Shown piece after piece: positions 11,414-24,212 of a stretch of DNA of 64,000 nt. Below the pieces are notes generated by a model. That model made no database searches. It saw only the letters and a program-made list of their open reading frames with translations, and was not told the DNA's origin. Source of the stretch: Ligustrum vulgare (Eukaryota; Streptophyta; Magnoliopsida; Lamiales; Oleaceae); NCBI GenBank assembly GCA_963555705.1, contig OY743180.1, positions 30,784,129-30,848,128 on the forward strand. Reading direction: 5' to 3'. The translations under genes were made by a program, and so were the position numbers. How positions within the stretch are numbered: the stretch's first letter is position 1; every line of letters starts with the position of its first letter.

Positions 11414-12480
11414 GTAGAGTTCTCTTTATACCCTACGTCGATGACAAGCTTTTTAGCATCTTACCCAAAATGTGTACATAGTTTTTCAAATGATTGTTGC
11501 CTACTTGGTGAAGTTGTTATGAAACTAGTGCATTTCTAATTCTATCTATTTCATTTTTAATATGTTGAATTTCATCTTGAACAATTAAATTTAAAATGTG
11601 ATATACAAATCTAACATGAATTAAAAACTCATCAAATTCAAAATTAATAACCTATATAATTTATCCACATGAGGTTTATTTACACTGGCATTATCAAATA
11701 TAAAATAACAAATTTTACTTTCACGTGATATTCTATAACAATTTTTAATATAACATTAAATATATTGTTAGCATTATGAAGAAGTTCTATTATCTTAAAA
11801 GCTATAATTTTTTTTTATGCATATTCCGAAGTGGATCTATGTAGTGTACAGTTGCAACTATGTAACCTTTTTTAATTACTCATTCACATATATCCAAAGT
11901 AAAGTAAATAATACAACTATATTTATGTAAATCAGCTATTAATTTTTTGTTAGTCGTAACAAAATATTCTACAGTGTCAGAACGAAGAGTGTTTCTACTA
12001 ATTCCAATGTACCTCGGTTGAATATATTCTTTAACGTAATCTATGAAATGTAGGTTGTCCATTATGCTTAGCAGCAACTCCATCTCGACAACGGATCTCA
12101 GCATTCCAACCCAAGCTTTCTCCTCAAAATACATATCCATATGCTTATTGTAAATACGCTACCAGTATCGGACATACCAAATTGAAATTGATTTTAGTTT
12201 CCTTCAGCATGTCCATGTTTGGTCACACATTTGCGATAGTGACAATTGATGTGGGTAGTACTCGTACCCTTTTGCCACGCCAAAAGTTGTGCACGATATT
12301 TTTCAGACCACTTATGTACTCATGATTTTCGTTAGTTGTATGAACTGTTAGTAATCTCAATACATTGCATTTTTTTTACCCTTTCACTTCCCTCTTACAT
12401 CAGGAACATCGGCTACATGTTCGAGGATTTCAACATTTTCTTCAAGGTCATCCTAGTGCTCGACTCATTTTTCTTTTCCT
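11414..12480 (-). pseudogene. hAT transposase fossil (BED zinc finger, RICESLEEPER-like)
   Basis: Reading fragments on the minus strand follow plant hAT transposase order. There is a decayed BED finger (KGTSTTHINCHYRKCVTKHG, near 12250), then a block with IDYVKEYIQPRYIGISRNTL (12140-11880) followed by LRSDTVEYF, then GYIVATVHYID and IIAFK, then FEKLCTHFG and KKLVIDVGYKENST near 11440. Many stops and frame changes are present. The similarity stops at the LTR of element A, so A inserted into an already fossilised or active hAT copy. The rest of the transposase is not visible beyond A. Confidence 0.65.
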
Positions 12481-12490
12481 CTGATTGATT

Positions 12491-12526
12491 GGTGCTCGAG
12501 CTCGTCTTTTGATGAGCTCGAGCACC
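12491..12526. repeat. Perfect 13-bp inverted repeat (hairpin)
   Basis: Arms GGTGCTCGAGCTC and GAGCTCGAGCACC are separated by ten bases. The arms are GC-rich in AT-rich surroundings, just upstream of the hAT fossil. Role unknown. Confidence 0.7.
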
Positions 12527-13187
12527 TAAATTAGGGTATTATTTATTAATAATATCATAAAATTGAATTAAAATTGAATTGTGATTAAATAATTTTCTGA
12601 TTTTTAAATTTTGTAATTAAATTATAGGGTTGTGTGTAATTTTTAATTATTATATCAATAAATGTGCGATTAAGAATGAGCTTGAAATAAAATAAATTTT
12701 AAATAATGGGATCAATGGGCTTTCATATCAAATAGAAAACATAATATAAATAACATTTTATTACAAATGTTATCGAATTTTAAACTTTTAACAACTATAC
12801 ATAACTAATTCTTATTCAAATTTTGGAAAATCTCTTTGAACGCTACATTTGTGGTTGAAATAATTGCTATTTTCTCAACGCTCATAACAAAAGTGATTTC
12901 GGATATGTTTACTTAAATCTAAATCTGCACCACGATTGGAAATGCTTTGAGGTGACATATAAATTTAACATTTTAAATTAACAAACTTAATTTTTTTTCT
13001 TTTTTTTAAGAAAAAGCAAGTGTTTTACAATAAATATAATATAATATTATATATAACATAACCATAATATAATCTATATTATCTCTAATTAAAATATCAC
13101 TCATTTTGAATAAAAAACCTCAAACACCACTCACCCACTCAGTCTGTCCACCCCCCACCTCAATGATCACACAAAGTAAAAAAAAAA

Positions 13188-14370
13188 TATCACAGTTTGG
13201 TTATAATTAGTAATTTAGTCACAAATTAAATTTTGTAATAGATAATTTAATTAAACGGGTCACACCTCGTCACAAGTCGCACAAAGTCACAACAATACAA
13301 ATTTTGGTCACAATTGAAAATATAGTTGCAATCAAACATTTTTAGTCACATATCATTTATTGGTTACAACTTGTATTTTCTTATTCACAATTAGTCAATA
13401 TTTTAATCACGATTACCTAATAATTGGACACATTTATGACCAAAAAAATCCTGTAACATATAAATTAATTAAATGGGTCGTGTCTCATACTCATCAATGA
13501 TTACACAAAGTCATAATTGATACAAATTATAAGTCACAATAACAAATTTACTAGCAAATAAAACTTGTGACCGTTAATTTAATTAAATTGGTCATATCTC
13601 ATACTCGTACAGACTCACAAGTTGCATAACATCCAAATTAGTCAATATTTTGGTCACAATTACCTAACAGTTGATCACAACCACCCATGTAATTGGTCAC
13701 ATTTGTGATAGATAAAAGTTTTAACATATAAATTAATTTCACTAGTCATGTCCTGTACTAGTCAAAAGTCACACAAGTCACAGTTTGGCCACAATTAAAT
13801 TTAGTGGAAAATCAAATTTTGTGAAAGATAATCTAATTAAAAGAGTCACATCCCTACTCGTCATAAGTTGCATAAAGTCACAATCGACATAGATTTTGGT
13901 CATAATTACAAATATAGTTGCAATCAAACATTTTAGTCACATATTATATATTGGTCACAACTCACTCGTTTTCTTAATCACAATTAGTTAATATTTTTTA
14001 TCATAATTTCCTAGTAATTAATCACATTTGTGATGATGAAAATTTATAGCATAAAAATTAATTAGATTGGTCATGTCTCGTACTAGTCAAGTGTAAGAAA
14101 TCACAAATTTTATGGATCACGACTTCTTTTTTTTTTTTAATTCAAAAATTTTATAGTTCACAACTTATTTCACATGGTCACAAAATTCAAATTAATCGGT
14201 CACAACTTAAAAATTTTGAGTCATAGTTAGAAATTTAGTTACAATCACAAATATTTTTTGTTACAAATTACGAGTTTATGTGTCACAATTACAAATATAA
14301 TTAATATCTCAAATATTTTTAGGTCACATATTATCTGTTGGTCACAATCAATCAAATAATTGGTCACAAA
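13188..14370. repeat. Degenerate tandem repeat rich in GTCACA words
   Basis: A block starting CACAGTTTGG at about 13188 recurs from about 13782 with the same order of words (ATAGTTGCAATCAAACATTT, GGTCACAA, CTCGTACTAGTCA and others), a period of about 590 bp. A half-period sub-repeat is visible near 13490. The final part is more diverged. No ORF is present. It may be an old satellite-like array or transposon interior. Confidence 0.55.
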
Positions 14371-15029
14371 CACTCTTCATCCTACCCCCATCCTCCCCTA
14401 CCTTGCCACCAATCAACATCCACCACCCACTACTTCTACAATCCACCACAATCACCATTTACAAACCACCAACTACCGCCACCACCACCACTCCACAACC
14501 AGTTGCACCACAACTACAATTGAAAACACACTTTTGAAAAGCACCAACCACCGTCTGACCTAACAAACTAGTCAGCCATTGCCTGCCCAACAAACCTGCC
14601 AACCACCTCCACCCACAGCCACTGTCACCTAACCACAACAAACCTACACCCTACCACCACCACCACCACCCAATACAACCACCGAAAAATTAGTTTTCTC
14701 CAGCGAGGCATAAGTCTGAAAAAACTTAAAAGCTAGCGATCGCGGCTAGGAGTGGGAATGCTAGCGGCCTTCTCACAAAACTGGTGATACGATGCAGTTC
14801 CGTGGTGTCCTACGCCTTCCATGGGGCCATTACGCATCTCCAGCAACAATCTCATTGTTAGAGATAGCAGTAACGAGAATGCCTCTGTCACTGTAGCTAT
14901 GGTGATGTCGCAGCCGTAAGAGAGATGATAGAGAAGGGTCAGAGAGATGGTAGAGAATGTCATTGGCAGTAGCTAGTAGCTACGTGGTGGTACTACTGCT
15001 GCTACTGGGGTTTAGGTGCCAACTCGGGG

Positions 15030-15035
<6 letters not shown>
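14371..15035. other. CCA-rich low-complexity stretch and non-coding DNA
   Basis: 14390-14690 is dominated by CCACCA/CAACCA triplets, giving short Thr/His/Pro ORFs on one strand and Gly/Trp ORFs on the other. They have no conserved features and are not annotated as genes. 14700-15035 shows no recognisable feature. Confidence 0.5.

Positions 15036-15074
<39 letters not shown>
15036..15074. repeat. (GA)n microsatellite
   Basis: About 19 GA dinucleotides, immediately outside the left inverted-repeat arm. A shorter GA run sits outside the right arm at about 40915-40927. Confidence 0.9.
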
Positions 15075-15078
<4 letters not shown>

Positions 15079-15493
15079 AACAAACACTCACCAAACTTTA
15101 CAAGTGGAACTACTTACTCACCGAACTTTCAAACGGTAACAAACACTCACTAAAATATTGGGTGTGTCCACCTTCCACCACTAAAACCACTCCTTCCGTT
15201 TAATATAGCATAATTTGTTGATGTGGCAAACTTTTTCTCACCTGGAAACATAGTTTGACATATATATAGCCACATCATCAAATTTACACAAACCAAACAT
15301 GCCTTCGCTCTTCACCCATACACAAACCCGTATTTAACAATATTACTTGTTCATAAGCGATTTTGTGTAGAATCGCAATTCAGCCTACAGGGAGCAATAT
15401 TGGAAGGCCATCCACTATGCAGATTCGTTGCCCCAGAAAACTGGCTGCTGCTCTTCATAGTTTCCTGCCATGGACGTGAGGATAAAATTTCGA
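15075..15493 (+). repeat. Left arm of a diverged inverted repeat flanking the nest
   Basis: This matches the reverse complement of 40552-40925 over its length with small indels; shared words include CAAGTGGAACTACTTACTCA, ATTGGGTGTGTC, ACAAACCCGTATTTAAC and CATGGACGTGAGGATAAAAT. It contains a TATATATAG box near 15260 followed by ATG, giving a promoter-like look, but no sustained ORF. It could be part of an older element or a duplicated gene 5' region into which nest D inserted. Confidence 0.65.
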
Positions 15494-15607
15494 ATGGGCT
15501 ATTTACTTCCACTTAGTGCGTGAAGAAAACACTTACTCGGTTTTCCTATTATTCTCCCTTTCCATGTTTATAATTCGACTTTCCCTTTCTTTTACACTAA
15601 TTTCTGT

Positions 15608-16175
15608 GCCCGAAGGGCCGAGTTCACCCAACCTCTGACTACGTCTCTTTGAAGCTCCGCTTTGAGTGGATTACTACTTCGATTTTATTAGGATTCACAA
15701 AGAAATTACGGATTAGAGATCGATTACAGTGGATCTCAACAGATCGCCCAAGAACATATAGAAGAAACCCTCAATAAGACTCAAATCACAAAGATAAACA
15801 CACTGCACTAACTAAAACTCAAAACGTTTGAAAATTAAAGGTCTGCAAACGATTTCATCAAGAAAATATATAATCCGAACTAAGATCAACCAAGATTTGA
15901 AGCGGCGTTGAGTGAGAGAGAGAGTATTAGATTTTTGTCTAAGAGAACCAAAAGAGGAGTCTAGAAGACTCAAAACCAAACCAAGAGTATATAGCTTAAT
16001 CTAAGGGTCAGGATCATATCTCCAAATAGACAACCATGATCAATCAGCCAGGATCCAACGGCTTGGATAAATTCAGCACACAAGTCACTCCTTTAGCAGT
16101 TAGTAAGGCGTGTTTCCAAGAAACATGAGATTGCAAGTTGGTCCTCCAACTTTAACTTGTATCAATTTTACCACA
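15608..16175 (-). repeat. 3' LTR of element D, truncated
   Basis: It matches 38932-39506 of the 5' LTR (for example TTTTATTAGGATTCACAAAG and CAGTGGATCTCAACAGAT). Similarity ends abruptly at 15608, so the last 89 bases, including the CA terminus, are missing. The PPT AAGGTGGAGAT abuts it at 16176-16186. Confidence 0.8.
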
Positions 16176-16339
16176 ATCTCCACCTTGATACAAGTCTGGT
16201 ATCATTCAGCATAACCTGCAGCAAAAAAATACCCCCCAAAAACAAACAAAAAAAATTAAGAAAGAAAGTTGTTCAAGTAAAATAAAAATACCAGTTATCA
16301 ATGTTTAACAGACTTAAACAGGATTCAAACTTACTCACA

Positions 16340-17458
16340 GGCATTATTTTAGTGCCCATATCTACAGTATTATACTAGGATGGATTTTTCTCAATTGCAA
16401 TGAGGCCATTAGGGATAACACCTCTAATAAAATGTAACTTTACATCAATGTGTTTGGTTCTTTCATGAAAAACAGGATTTTGCACAACTGGATAGCAGAT
16501 TGTAAATCCAATACAAAATAGGCATTTCACATGGAAAATCTAACTCACTAAGCAAACCTTTTAACCATAGAAACTCCTTAATAGCTTCAGTTATAGCAAT
16601 GTATTCAGATTCAGTTGTGGACAGTGCAACAATGTATTATAATTATGACTTCCAGCTAACACAGGCATCACAGATAGTAAATACATAGGAAGTAACAGAT
16701 CTCCTATTATCCGTGTCACTAGCATAATCAGCATCAACATAACCTTTCAACTTTATAGCTTCAGAACTCCTATTAAAGGTCAATACAAGGTCTGCAGTAC
16801 CTTTCAAATACCTTATAAGCCATTTTAAGGCTTCCCAGTGGTTCTGACCAGGGTTGGACATGTATCTACTCAACATACTAATGGAATGCGTGGTATCAAG
16901 CCTAGTGCAAACCATAGTGTACTTGATAGACCCCACAGCAATAGAATAAGGCACATTCTTCATATATTCAAACTCATATTCAGATTTAGGATAGTCATTT
17001 TTAGTAAGAATGAAATGATTAGCTAATGGGCACTACATGTTTTAGCATTAGACATACCAAACTTATTCACAAATTTCAAAACATAAGGAGTTTGGAATAA
17101 CCTACACTTATTTTTAGGTCTGTCCCTAAGGATTTCCATTCCTAAAATCCTTTTAGCACTTCCTAAACCTTTCATATCAAATTCAGAAAATAGAGCATAT
17201 TTAACAGTTCTGATTTGTTTCATGCAGAGACTGATCAACAGCATGTCATCAACAAACAGTAATCAAAACACACATTTTTCACTTTCAGATTGCAATTTAT
17301 AGTACAGGCAGTGGTCATATTCACTTCTTTTAAATTTCAAAGATAGCACAAAGGTATCAAATCTTTTATACCACTATCTAGCAGACTGTTTTAAGCAATA
17401 GAGAGATTTTCTCAAAGGGCACACATAATTAGGTTTATCCTTCTCAATAAAACCTAAA
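16340..17458 (-). pseudogene. Element D reverse transcriptase (3' part) and RNase H
   Basis: Continues the RT interrupted at the C insertion. Blocks in order are FIEKDKPNYVCPLRKSLYCL, FVDDMLL (catalytic box, third position Asp-Asp kept), KGLGSAKRILGMEI (17244-17023), then SIAVGSIKYTMVCTRLD and GYVDADYASDTDNRRS with the RNase H end [11 protein letters not shown] (16963 downward). Several stops interrupt the frame, including one just after a Lys-Ser in the RNase H domain. It is a dead remnant. Confidence 0.8.
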
Positions 17459-17463
17459 GGTTG

Positions 17464-18094
17464 TGTTACATTTTTACTCCTCAGAATCACCACAAAGAAT
17501 ACACAATGCGATTCAAACATAAAACTCGGAAAATTCTATTACTCAAATAAAATCGTATATAAAGAAATTTACAGATCCTTAAACAGATTTAAAGAAAATC
17601 AGAATAAAACTCTAAACTCGCACAAACCAGAAAGTCCCACAAAGTAATATTACAGATTCAACACTGTAATCAACCACTAAGAATACCCTTTGATTATACA
17701 CGAAGAATCAGGGTTAAAATCACAAAGAAAATGCGAGAAATGATAGTTCTCTCTTCAGAAAACCACAAAGTAACGAATGTAGAAGAGAGAAGATAGAGAG
17801 AGATCAGATGAAGCGTCTGGAAGGAGAAATGGACCAGAACCAAGTTTACACGTCTTTATCCTTCAGTGGATGGCTGAGATTTGATCAAGGAAATACAATG
17901 GCTTGTATTGAGCCAGTTGTTGATAAACTTGGACCGGGTCTTGGGCTAGTTTTTCCTGGCTTAAGTGTTGGGCTCCAATTATTGAAATAAATCAAATTTA
18001 AGCTTTAATTTTTGGGCTGAGGTGTTGGCCTTTCATATTGGACTCCTTCAACTAGCTGGGCTTCAATATTTGGGTTGGTCCATTTGTCTTCACA
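17464..18094 (-). repeat. 3' LTR of element C
   Basis: 631 bp, begins TGTTACATTTTTACTCC and ends TTGTCTTCACA in plus orientation. The PPT, minus-strand TTGAGGTGGAGTA, adjoins at 18095-18107. Confidence 0.9.
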
Positions 18095-18145
18095 TACTCC
18101 ACCTCAATTGGATCAGCAGCCCTGCAAAACATAAATAGAGCAATA

Positions 18146-19637
18146 TCAAAATTCTAACAAATTTAGAAACCTTAAAGTATCCCTAAATTTATTAATAGGT
18201 ATAACTTTAGTTCCAACATCTGCTGGATTACATTCTGTAGCAATTTTCTCAAGTTTTATAATTCCCCTATCAAGAACATCCCTAATAAAATGAGATTTTA
18301 CATCAATGTGTTTAGATCTATTATGGAATACAGGATTTCTACTAAGATATAAGGCAATTTGACTATCTGTACAAATGCTGACAGAATTTTCATAAAAATG
18401 TCCTAACTTTTCTAAAAGACCTCTTAACCAGATAGATTCTTTTACAACATCTGTAGTAGCAATATATTCAGCTTCTGTGGAAGATGAAGCAACTAATTTT
18501 TGCAATTGACACTTCCAACTGATGCATGTACCATTTAAAATAAAGAAATATGCAGAGGTAGATTTTCTATTATATATATTACCAGCAAAATCAGAGTCAA
18601 CAAATCCTTTAAGACAAAAATTTGATTTTTGTTTCTCAAAAATAAGACTCAAATTAGAAGTACCTTACAAATATCTAAATAAGCATTTCATAGCTCCCCA
18701 GTGAGTTTCACCTAGTTTACTCATAAATCTGCTAAGTACACTAACAGCAAAAGAAATATCAGGTCTGGTACAGACCATAAGGTACATCACAGATCCTACA
18801 GCATTTTGGTAAGGTACATTGATCATTCTATTTTCTTCTTCTATAGTTTTAGAAGACTGTTCAACAGAGAGTTTGAAATGACTGGGCAAAAGTAAAGAAA
18901 CAGGTTTTGAATCAAATAGATTAAATCTTTTCAAAATCTTTTCAATATAAGCCTTTTGATTTAAAATAAATTTTCCAGTTTCTTTATTCCTAAAAATAGC
19001 CATTACTAGAATTCTTCTAGCATTTCCTAAATCTTTCATTTCAAATTCTGCACTAAGTTTTTTGTTTCAGAAACATAATTTCATTCAAATCAGATCTAGC
19101 AATCAACATATCATCTACATATAACAGTAGATACATATAACTAGAATTCAGGCATTTAAAATAAAAGCATGGATCATATTGGCTTTTAACAAATTTCAAA
19201 CTTTGTATAAAAGTATAAAATCTTTTATACCACTGTCTGGGTGCCTGTTTTAGGTCATATAAAGATTTTTTAAGTAAGCATGGATAATTTCTAGGTTTTT
19301 CAAAGCCTTTAGCTTGACACATATATATAGTTTCATAAAGAGAGCAATATAAAAATGCAATTTTCACATTCATTTGTTCTAATTCAAGACTGTATTGTGC
19401 AACTAATGCAAATAAGATTCTAATAGAAGTATATTTGACTACAGGTGAAAATATTTCATTATAATCAATTCCTTCCTTTTGAGAAAACCCTTTAGCTACT
19501 AATCTAGCTTTATATCTAGGATTTATATCAATTGAGTCACTTTCTTTTATCTTAAAAATCCATTTACAGTCTATTAGTTTTTGCCTTTCGGGTTTAGAAA
19601 GAAGAACCCAAGTTTTATTTTTCAATAATGAATTCAT
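18146..19637 (-). pseudogene. Element C reverse transcriptase and RNase H
   Basis: Three open segments give an almost complete Copia RT-RNase H. 19637-19053 has CKWIFKIKE, RYKARLVAKGFSQKEGIDYN, KSLYDLKQAPRQWYKRF and the catalytic LLLYVDDMLIA. 19039-18665 has KDLGNARRILVMAI and SVMYLMVCTRPDISFAVS. 18652-18146 has GFVDSDFAGNIYNRKSTSAY, SSSTEAEYIATTDVVKE, CTDSQIALYLSRNPVFHNRS and the HID motif typical of Copia RNase H. Frame breaks at about 19045 and 18660 separate them. Catalytic residues are kept, so decay is recent relative to element D. Confidence 0.85.
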
Positions 19638-19643
19638 TTCATC

Positions 19644-20390
19644 TTACATTCCTGCAAGCCAAAGTTTAGAATCCTTTGAAGAAATAGCTTCTTCATAAGA
19701 TTCAGGTTCTGATTGTAAAGGTTCGGTGTAAGTAAATGCAAAAACAAAGTTAGGGTCCTCAAACCTAGAAGGAGGTCTAATTTCCCTTCTAGTTCTATCT
19801 CTAGCAAGTTGATAATTATTAAGATTTAAGTCTGTTTCAATATCAACTTTTGTTTCAGAAATAGGAACAGAAGACTTAGGTTTAAAAATGTCATTTTGAA
19901 AATGTGGGGGTTGCTGCATCTGAAACTGAGTATTAGATAAACCATTTTCATCACTTAGATGGTTTGCACTCAGCTCAGAGGTAAGAAAATCCTTTTCACT
20001 GAGAGGATCTTTCAAAATTTCATCTTTACAAGGAAGTTTTTTTCATTAAAATGGCAGACCTACTTATAATAACTCTATAACCTTCCTGTTCTTTTACCCA
20101 AAGTCTATAACCCTTGACCCCTTCTCCATAGCCCAAGAAAACACATTTTAAAGATCTGGAATCAAGTTTGGTTTCAGTTTGATGTGAGTAGGCAGCACAT
20201 CCAAAAATTCTAAGTTTAGAGAAATCGGGGAGAGAGTTATTTCAAATTTGATTACGTATTTTGAAATCAATAGCACTGCTAGGTGAAAGGTTGATCAAAT
20301 AAGAGGCAGTTTTTTTTTGCTTCCCCCCAAAAAATTTTTGGTAAATTTGAATCAAGTAAAAGACACCTAGTTCTTTCTAAAAGTTTCATA
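19644..20390 (-). pseudogene. Element C integrase C-terminal region and linker
   Basis: Directly across element B from the integrase core: the minus strand continues with MKLLERTRCLLLDSNLPK then an FWGEA block, the Copia integrase end, with later frames carrying the GYRLW-type block near 20090. An open linker at 20015-19644 ends SYEEAISSKDSKLW, the usual lead-in to Copia RT. Stops and frame changes are present around 20250-20030. Confidence 0.7.
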
Positions 20391-20395
20391 TTCAT

Positions 20396-22013
20396 TGATG
20401 CGTGTCGCAATGCACCAAAATAATAAATAATTCCTTACTTGCCAAATATTAATTAATAATGTAGTAGCGAGAGTAAGGGTTGATCCCATGAGGAACGGAA
20501 ACTAATTTTAGTTGTTCGATCAATTAGAATGGAATGGGGGGTTTGTTGTTTAAAATTGCTTGAATAAAGAAATATGCATAAAAATAAACAATTAAATATG
20601 ACTAGAGAAATAATATAAGAAAAAATCTTGTTCTCAGGTTCGGTTGTACCCTCAATTAATGTTATACTTTTCCTTATAACGTGTTTCTATCCCTAATTCA
20701 ATTATCAATCATAAATAATCAATAAGTTCTGATTATCCAAATTCTTCCTTATGTGTATTGATTCAAACCAAGCTCTTCGAACCAATTCTAGCCACAGACA
20801 ATCCTAAACAAGCTCTTAGGATTTAATGCACAACTAGTATAAAAATTTAGAAGAATAGATTGAATTGGATCGTTAATTACACAAGCTCGAATTAATCAAT
20901 CCAAGTTGAAATATTACTAAACCTGCACAAGATTTATTTGCTACTAAAGTAAATATTCAATGACAATTACAGATCAAGAATCTAAACATAGCATATTCAT
21001 GAATCCAAAGATCAATAATCCAATTGGCCAAATTAAACTATTAATCAAATAAACTCAATGAACATTCAAAACATAATAATCCAACAATTGAAATAAAGGA
21101 TAAATTCACGCTACTAATTTGTAGAAAAAGAAAATAATATAATTGATTTAACACAACTTCCCCTTTGAACAAGATATGAAATTTAGCCTAGCATGGTTGT
21201 GATAGATTCTTCAAGTTGCTTCATGAATTCCATTATTGTTGATATTCTTGCGCTTGAAAATCTTCCAAGAATACTCTATATTTTTCTCTCAATTTTCCTC
21301 AATGTCCAGCCTCCTTTTTGTGGTGATTTTGCTCTTTTAATACTCCCAAAATCGTGCCCTAGCTTTACCCCAAAGATATACCAAAGATAGACCTTGAATC
21401 AGATAAGGAAATTTCTTCGCGAGAAAGTTACGGACGTAACTTTCCTTATTACGGCCGTAAGTAAGCTACTGAAAATTTTCGAAATTTGGAATTTACGGCC
21501 GTAACTTTACCATTTACGGCCGTAAGTGCATTTCTGCCGAGAAGCGCCTATGTTCGATGTTTTTGTCATAAATTTCTCTCTCAAAGTGAGATTGTGGTGA
21601 TTCAAGTTGCGTTGGAAAGTAAACTCAAATATCTAAAATTCTTTGTGAAATATCTCTTCCAAAATTAGAAAGTCTTCTATGAAGAAATTGAGCTTCAATC
21701 TATGACTAAAATTCATGATCACAATCCTTGCGGGTTTTTAATTTCTAACTTCACCCCAAACCTTCTTTGACCATAATTTTTGCATCTAATCTTCTTCCCA
21801 CATGCCATTATTGATTTGGAGCTCTTTGAATATGCCCTTGAACCTCACTTCTTGATTTTTTTGTATTTTGGTCATGTTTCCTTTCTTTTTCTTCTTTTTG
21901 ACCTTACATAGTATAATAAGTGAAATTGCATTAAACGATGCTTCAATAGGATCAAACCAATAACAAAATAAGATAATAAGTGAATTAAATACATGCTAAT
22001 GAAGCACTTATCA
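20396..22013 (-). repeat. 3' LTR of element B
   Basis: 1618 bp, nearly the same length as its partner. Four TTACGGCCGTAA-type palindromes lie at about 21428-21533. The PPT adjoins at 22014. Confidence 0.92.
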
Positions 22014-22030
22014 AATCCCCCCACACTTAA
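22014..22030 (-). other. Polypurine tract before 3' LTR of B
   Basis: The minus strand reads TTAAGTGTGGGGGGATT directly before the LTR's TGATAAGTG. A second, internal tract with AAGTGTGGGGGAAT lies at about 23706-23722, after the coding region. Two tracts are usual for Athila-type elements. Confidence 0.8.
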
Positions 22031-23705
22031 ACCATTGTTCGTCCTCGAATAATGATGTGAAAGAAAAGAAACATAACTCAAACAAAAAGATACACCTACA
22101 ATCGAAAAGTCAAGGTTACAGCCCACTTCTCTTTTAGCATGAGAATTCAATTGCATAACCGGAGTGTGTTAGTGTGTGCAAGAGATGCACCATCTGATAT
22201 CCTCTAAACAGAAATGAAAATCAATACCCCTGGCCCAATTCATTTCCCAATGTGGCTTGTATCCTCCCACCTCTCGTGAGTTCTCTCTTAACCTCTATCA
22301 ATGATTTACTACATGGGTGTTAGTTTTTTCGCCAACTTGAAAGTATAGAATATAGACCAAGCAATTCAAACCACTCATAAGCATATGTAATGGGAGTTAA
22401 CACCCTCACTAGATATTTCTCTCTTCGCACAAAGTTTATAAGGGTGAGAATTTTCACTCAACTCACTGCATGGAGAATCTAATACCACAGACTGCTCAAA
22501 TGTCATAACCGGAGCCAATTATAAGACAAGTGCAAAGTAAAGGTCTTTATTTGCTTGTAACGGGGCTTCGAGTCAGGTAGGATAAAATGACATATTTAGG
22601 CTGAGACGAGAAGGAATTTCGCAAACTAAGTCAATTCACAATGACATTACTTCCTTCACCCCTTAATATGAACTTCATTGTTTCCCGCTACCCAGCTTTG
22701 TTCACACTTGAATCTCTTTTTTTTTTCACAAGTTGAGTGTTTGACATCCTCAACTACTAATTTTCATGACTAAACTTCCTTTTCATTGCTTTTCTCTTTC
22801 AATTTTTTTTCCGAGTACAGACTACAACTTTTTCTCTTTTGTTCAAATCATTATGCAGTCACCAATTGGCTTGAGATAGAATTACATTCCCCTAAATTCA
22901 GTCCATTACACAACCATCGTCCAACACAAGATAACCATTGCAACTTCTTAGACTTAGACTACAGCACGATCCTTAATCAACAAAAGCTTGCGAATCCCTT
23001 CTCTATGGGTTCAAAACAGAGACAATGCGAAAGAAAGGGTATTTCTTGGCTTGTAGCGTGGCATCAAAATTTCAAGGAAAGGCTAAGGCTCAAAAGGGCT
23101 TCTATTAGTACATGTATCATGGTAGGCCCTTTTAGTAGGTCAAATTTGGTCTAACCTAATGCCTCTACTATATTTTGCACTTGAGTCAAGAAGCTACAAC
23201 GGTATGCACAAGAAAGCACATCGAAGCACAAACCAACCATACAGGACACACATCAAAAAATAGAGCTTAATATAAAGAGTAAAAGTAGCTCATAGACTCA
23301 AAAGCTCACAAATTATGGTTTATATGTGCTTCTCCCATCCAATTATGAGTTATAGGTCATTGCTCAGTCTTCATTCCGAACTCAAAATCTAGGGTATAAG
23401 GATAGAAAGAAGTTACTCAGGGAGGTATTTTATCATATCAATTTTAGTTTGACTCAATTAGGTTGCAGAAATTTCTCAATTTGTCCCCATTTTCAAACTA
23501 ATTCAGAAATTATTGGAAAACTCATCTCTATGTGCTCATTCTTTGTCCGATTATGCAATTTAGGAAGTTGGTGTTTCAAAAATAATTATAAGTGAGGCCG
23601 CTTCCTATTATACCAAAATGTGGATCTAAGCACAATTAAAAAAAACTAACAAAAAAAATTGAAAGAAGATGAATAAAACATGGATAACAAAAAATAATAG
23701 ATAAT
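22031..23705 (-). other. Non-coding 3' region of element B between two polypurine tracts
   Basis: About 1.7 kb with no supportable ORF. In Athila elements an env-like ORF often sits after pol; I see no membrane-protein-like frame here on the minus strand. A 122-codon frame on the other strand (22786-23154) has no recognisable content. Confidence 0.5.
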
Positions 23706-23824
23706 CATTCCCCCACACTTGAATTCCACATTGTCCTCAATGTGGAGCGTGACAATATAAAACAAAATAGGGGAATGTGAATGGAATCAAAGAAGAGATG
23801 GAGTTTTAAAAGTTTGCGAAACTT

Positions 23825-23990
23825 ACAGCCGGGAAGATATTAATTAAGGCCGTAAATAACAATCTGAAAAAAAATTGAAAGAATCAACTACGGCCGTAAA
23901 CAATATAGTTACGGCCGTAATTAGGCCTCTGGATAAATTCGATGGAGTAGAGTTACGGCCGTAAAGTTTTAACTTACGGCCATAACAAGG
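23825..23990. repeat. TTACGGCCGTAA cluster in the 3' UTR of B
   Basis: About six exact or near copies of the palindrome, spaced 15-40 bases, between the protease remnant and the internal PPT. Confidence 0.7.
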
Positions 23991-24212
23991 CCACTGAAAA
24001 AAAAATTTCTGTTTGTGAATGAAATTAATTAATAAGAAAAATGAAAATAATGAAAATAAAAAAATAACAATTTGAGGGAGTAAAGAAACTTCCCTCTCGG
24101 AATGCCTCTCGAGCAGCGCCTTTGTTTACTGTCTTTGGCTAGACTTGTTATTTCCTCCTTCAACCAGGATTAGGTGGATTTCCAAAGCTCAACTTCTTTT
24201 TCATATTTTTCA

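Noticed and set aside
22786..23154. 122-codon plus-strand ORF in element B
   Set aside because: It is inside the non-coding 3' region of B on the opposite strand, with no domain-like features.
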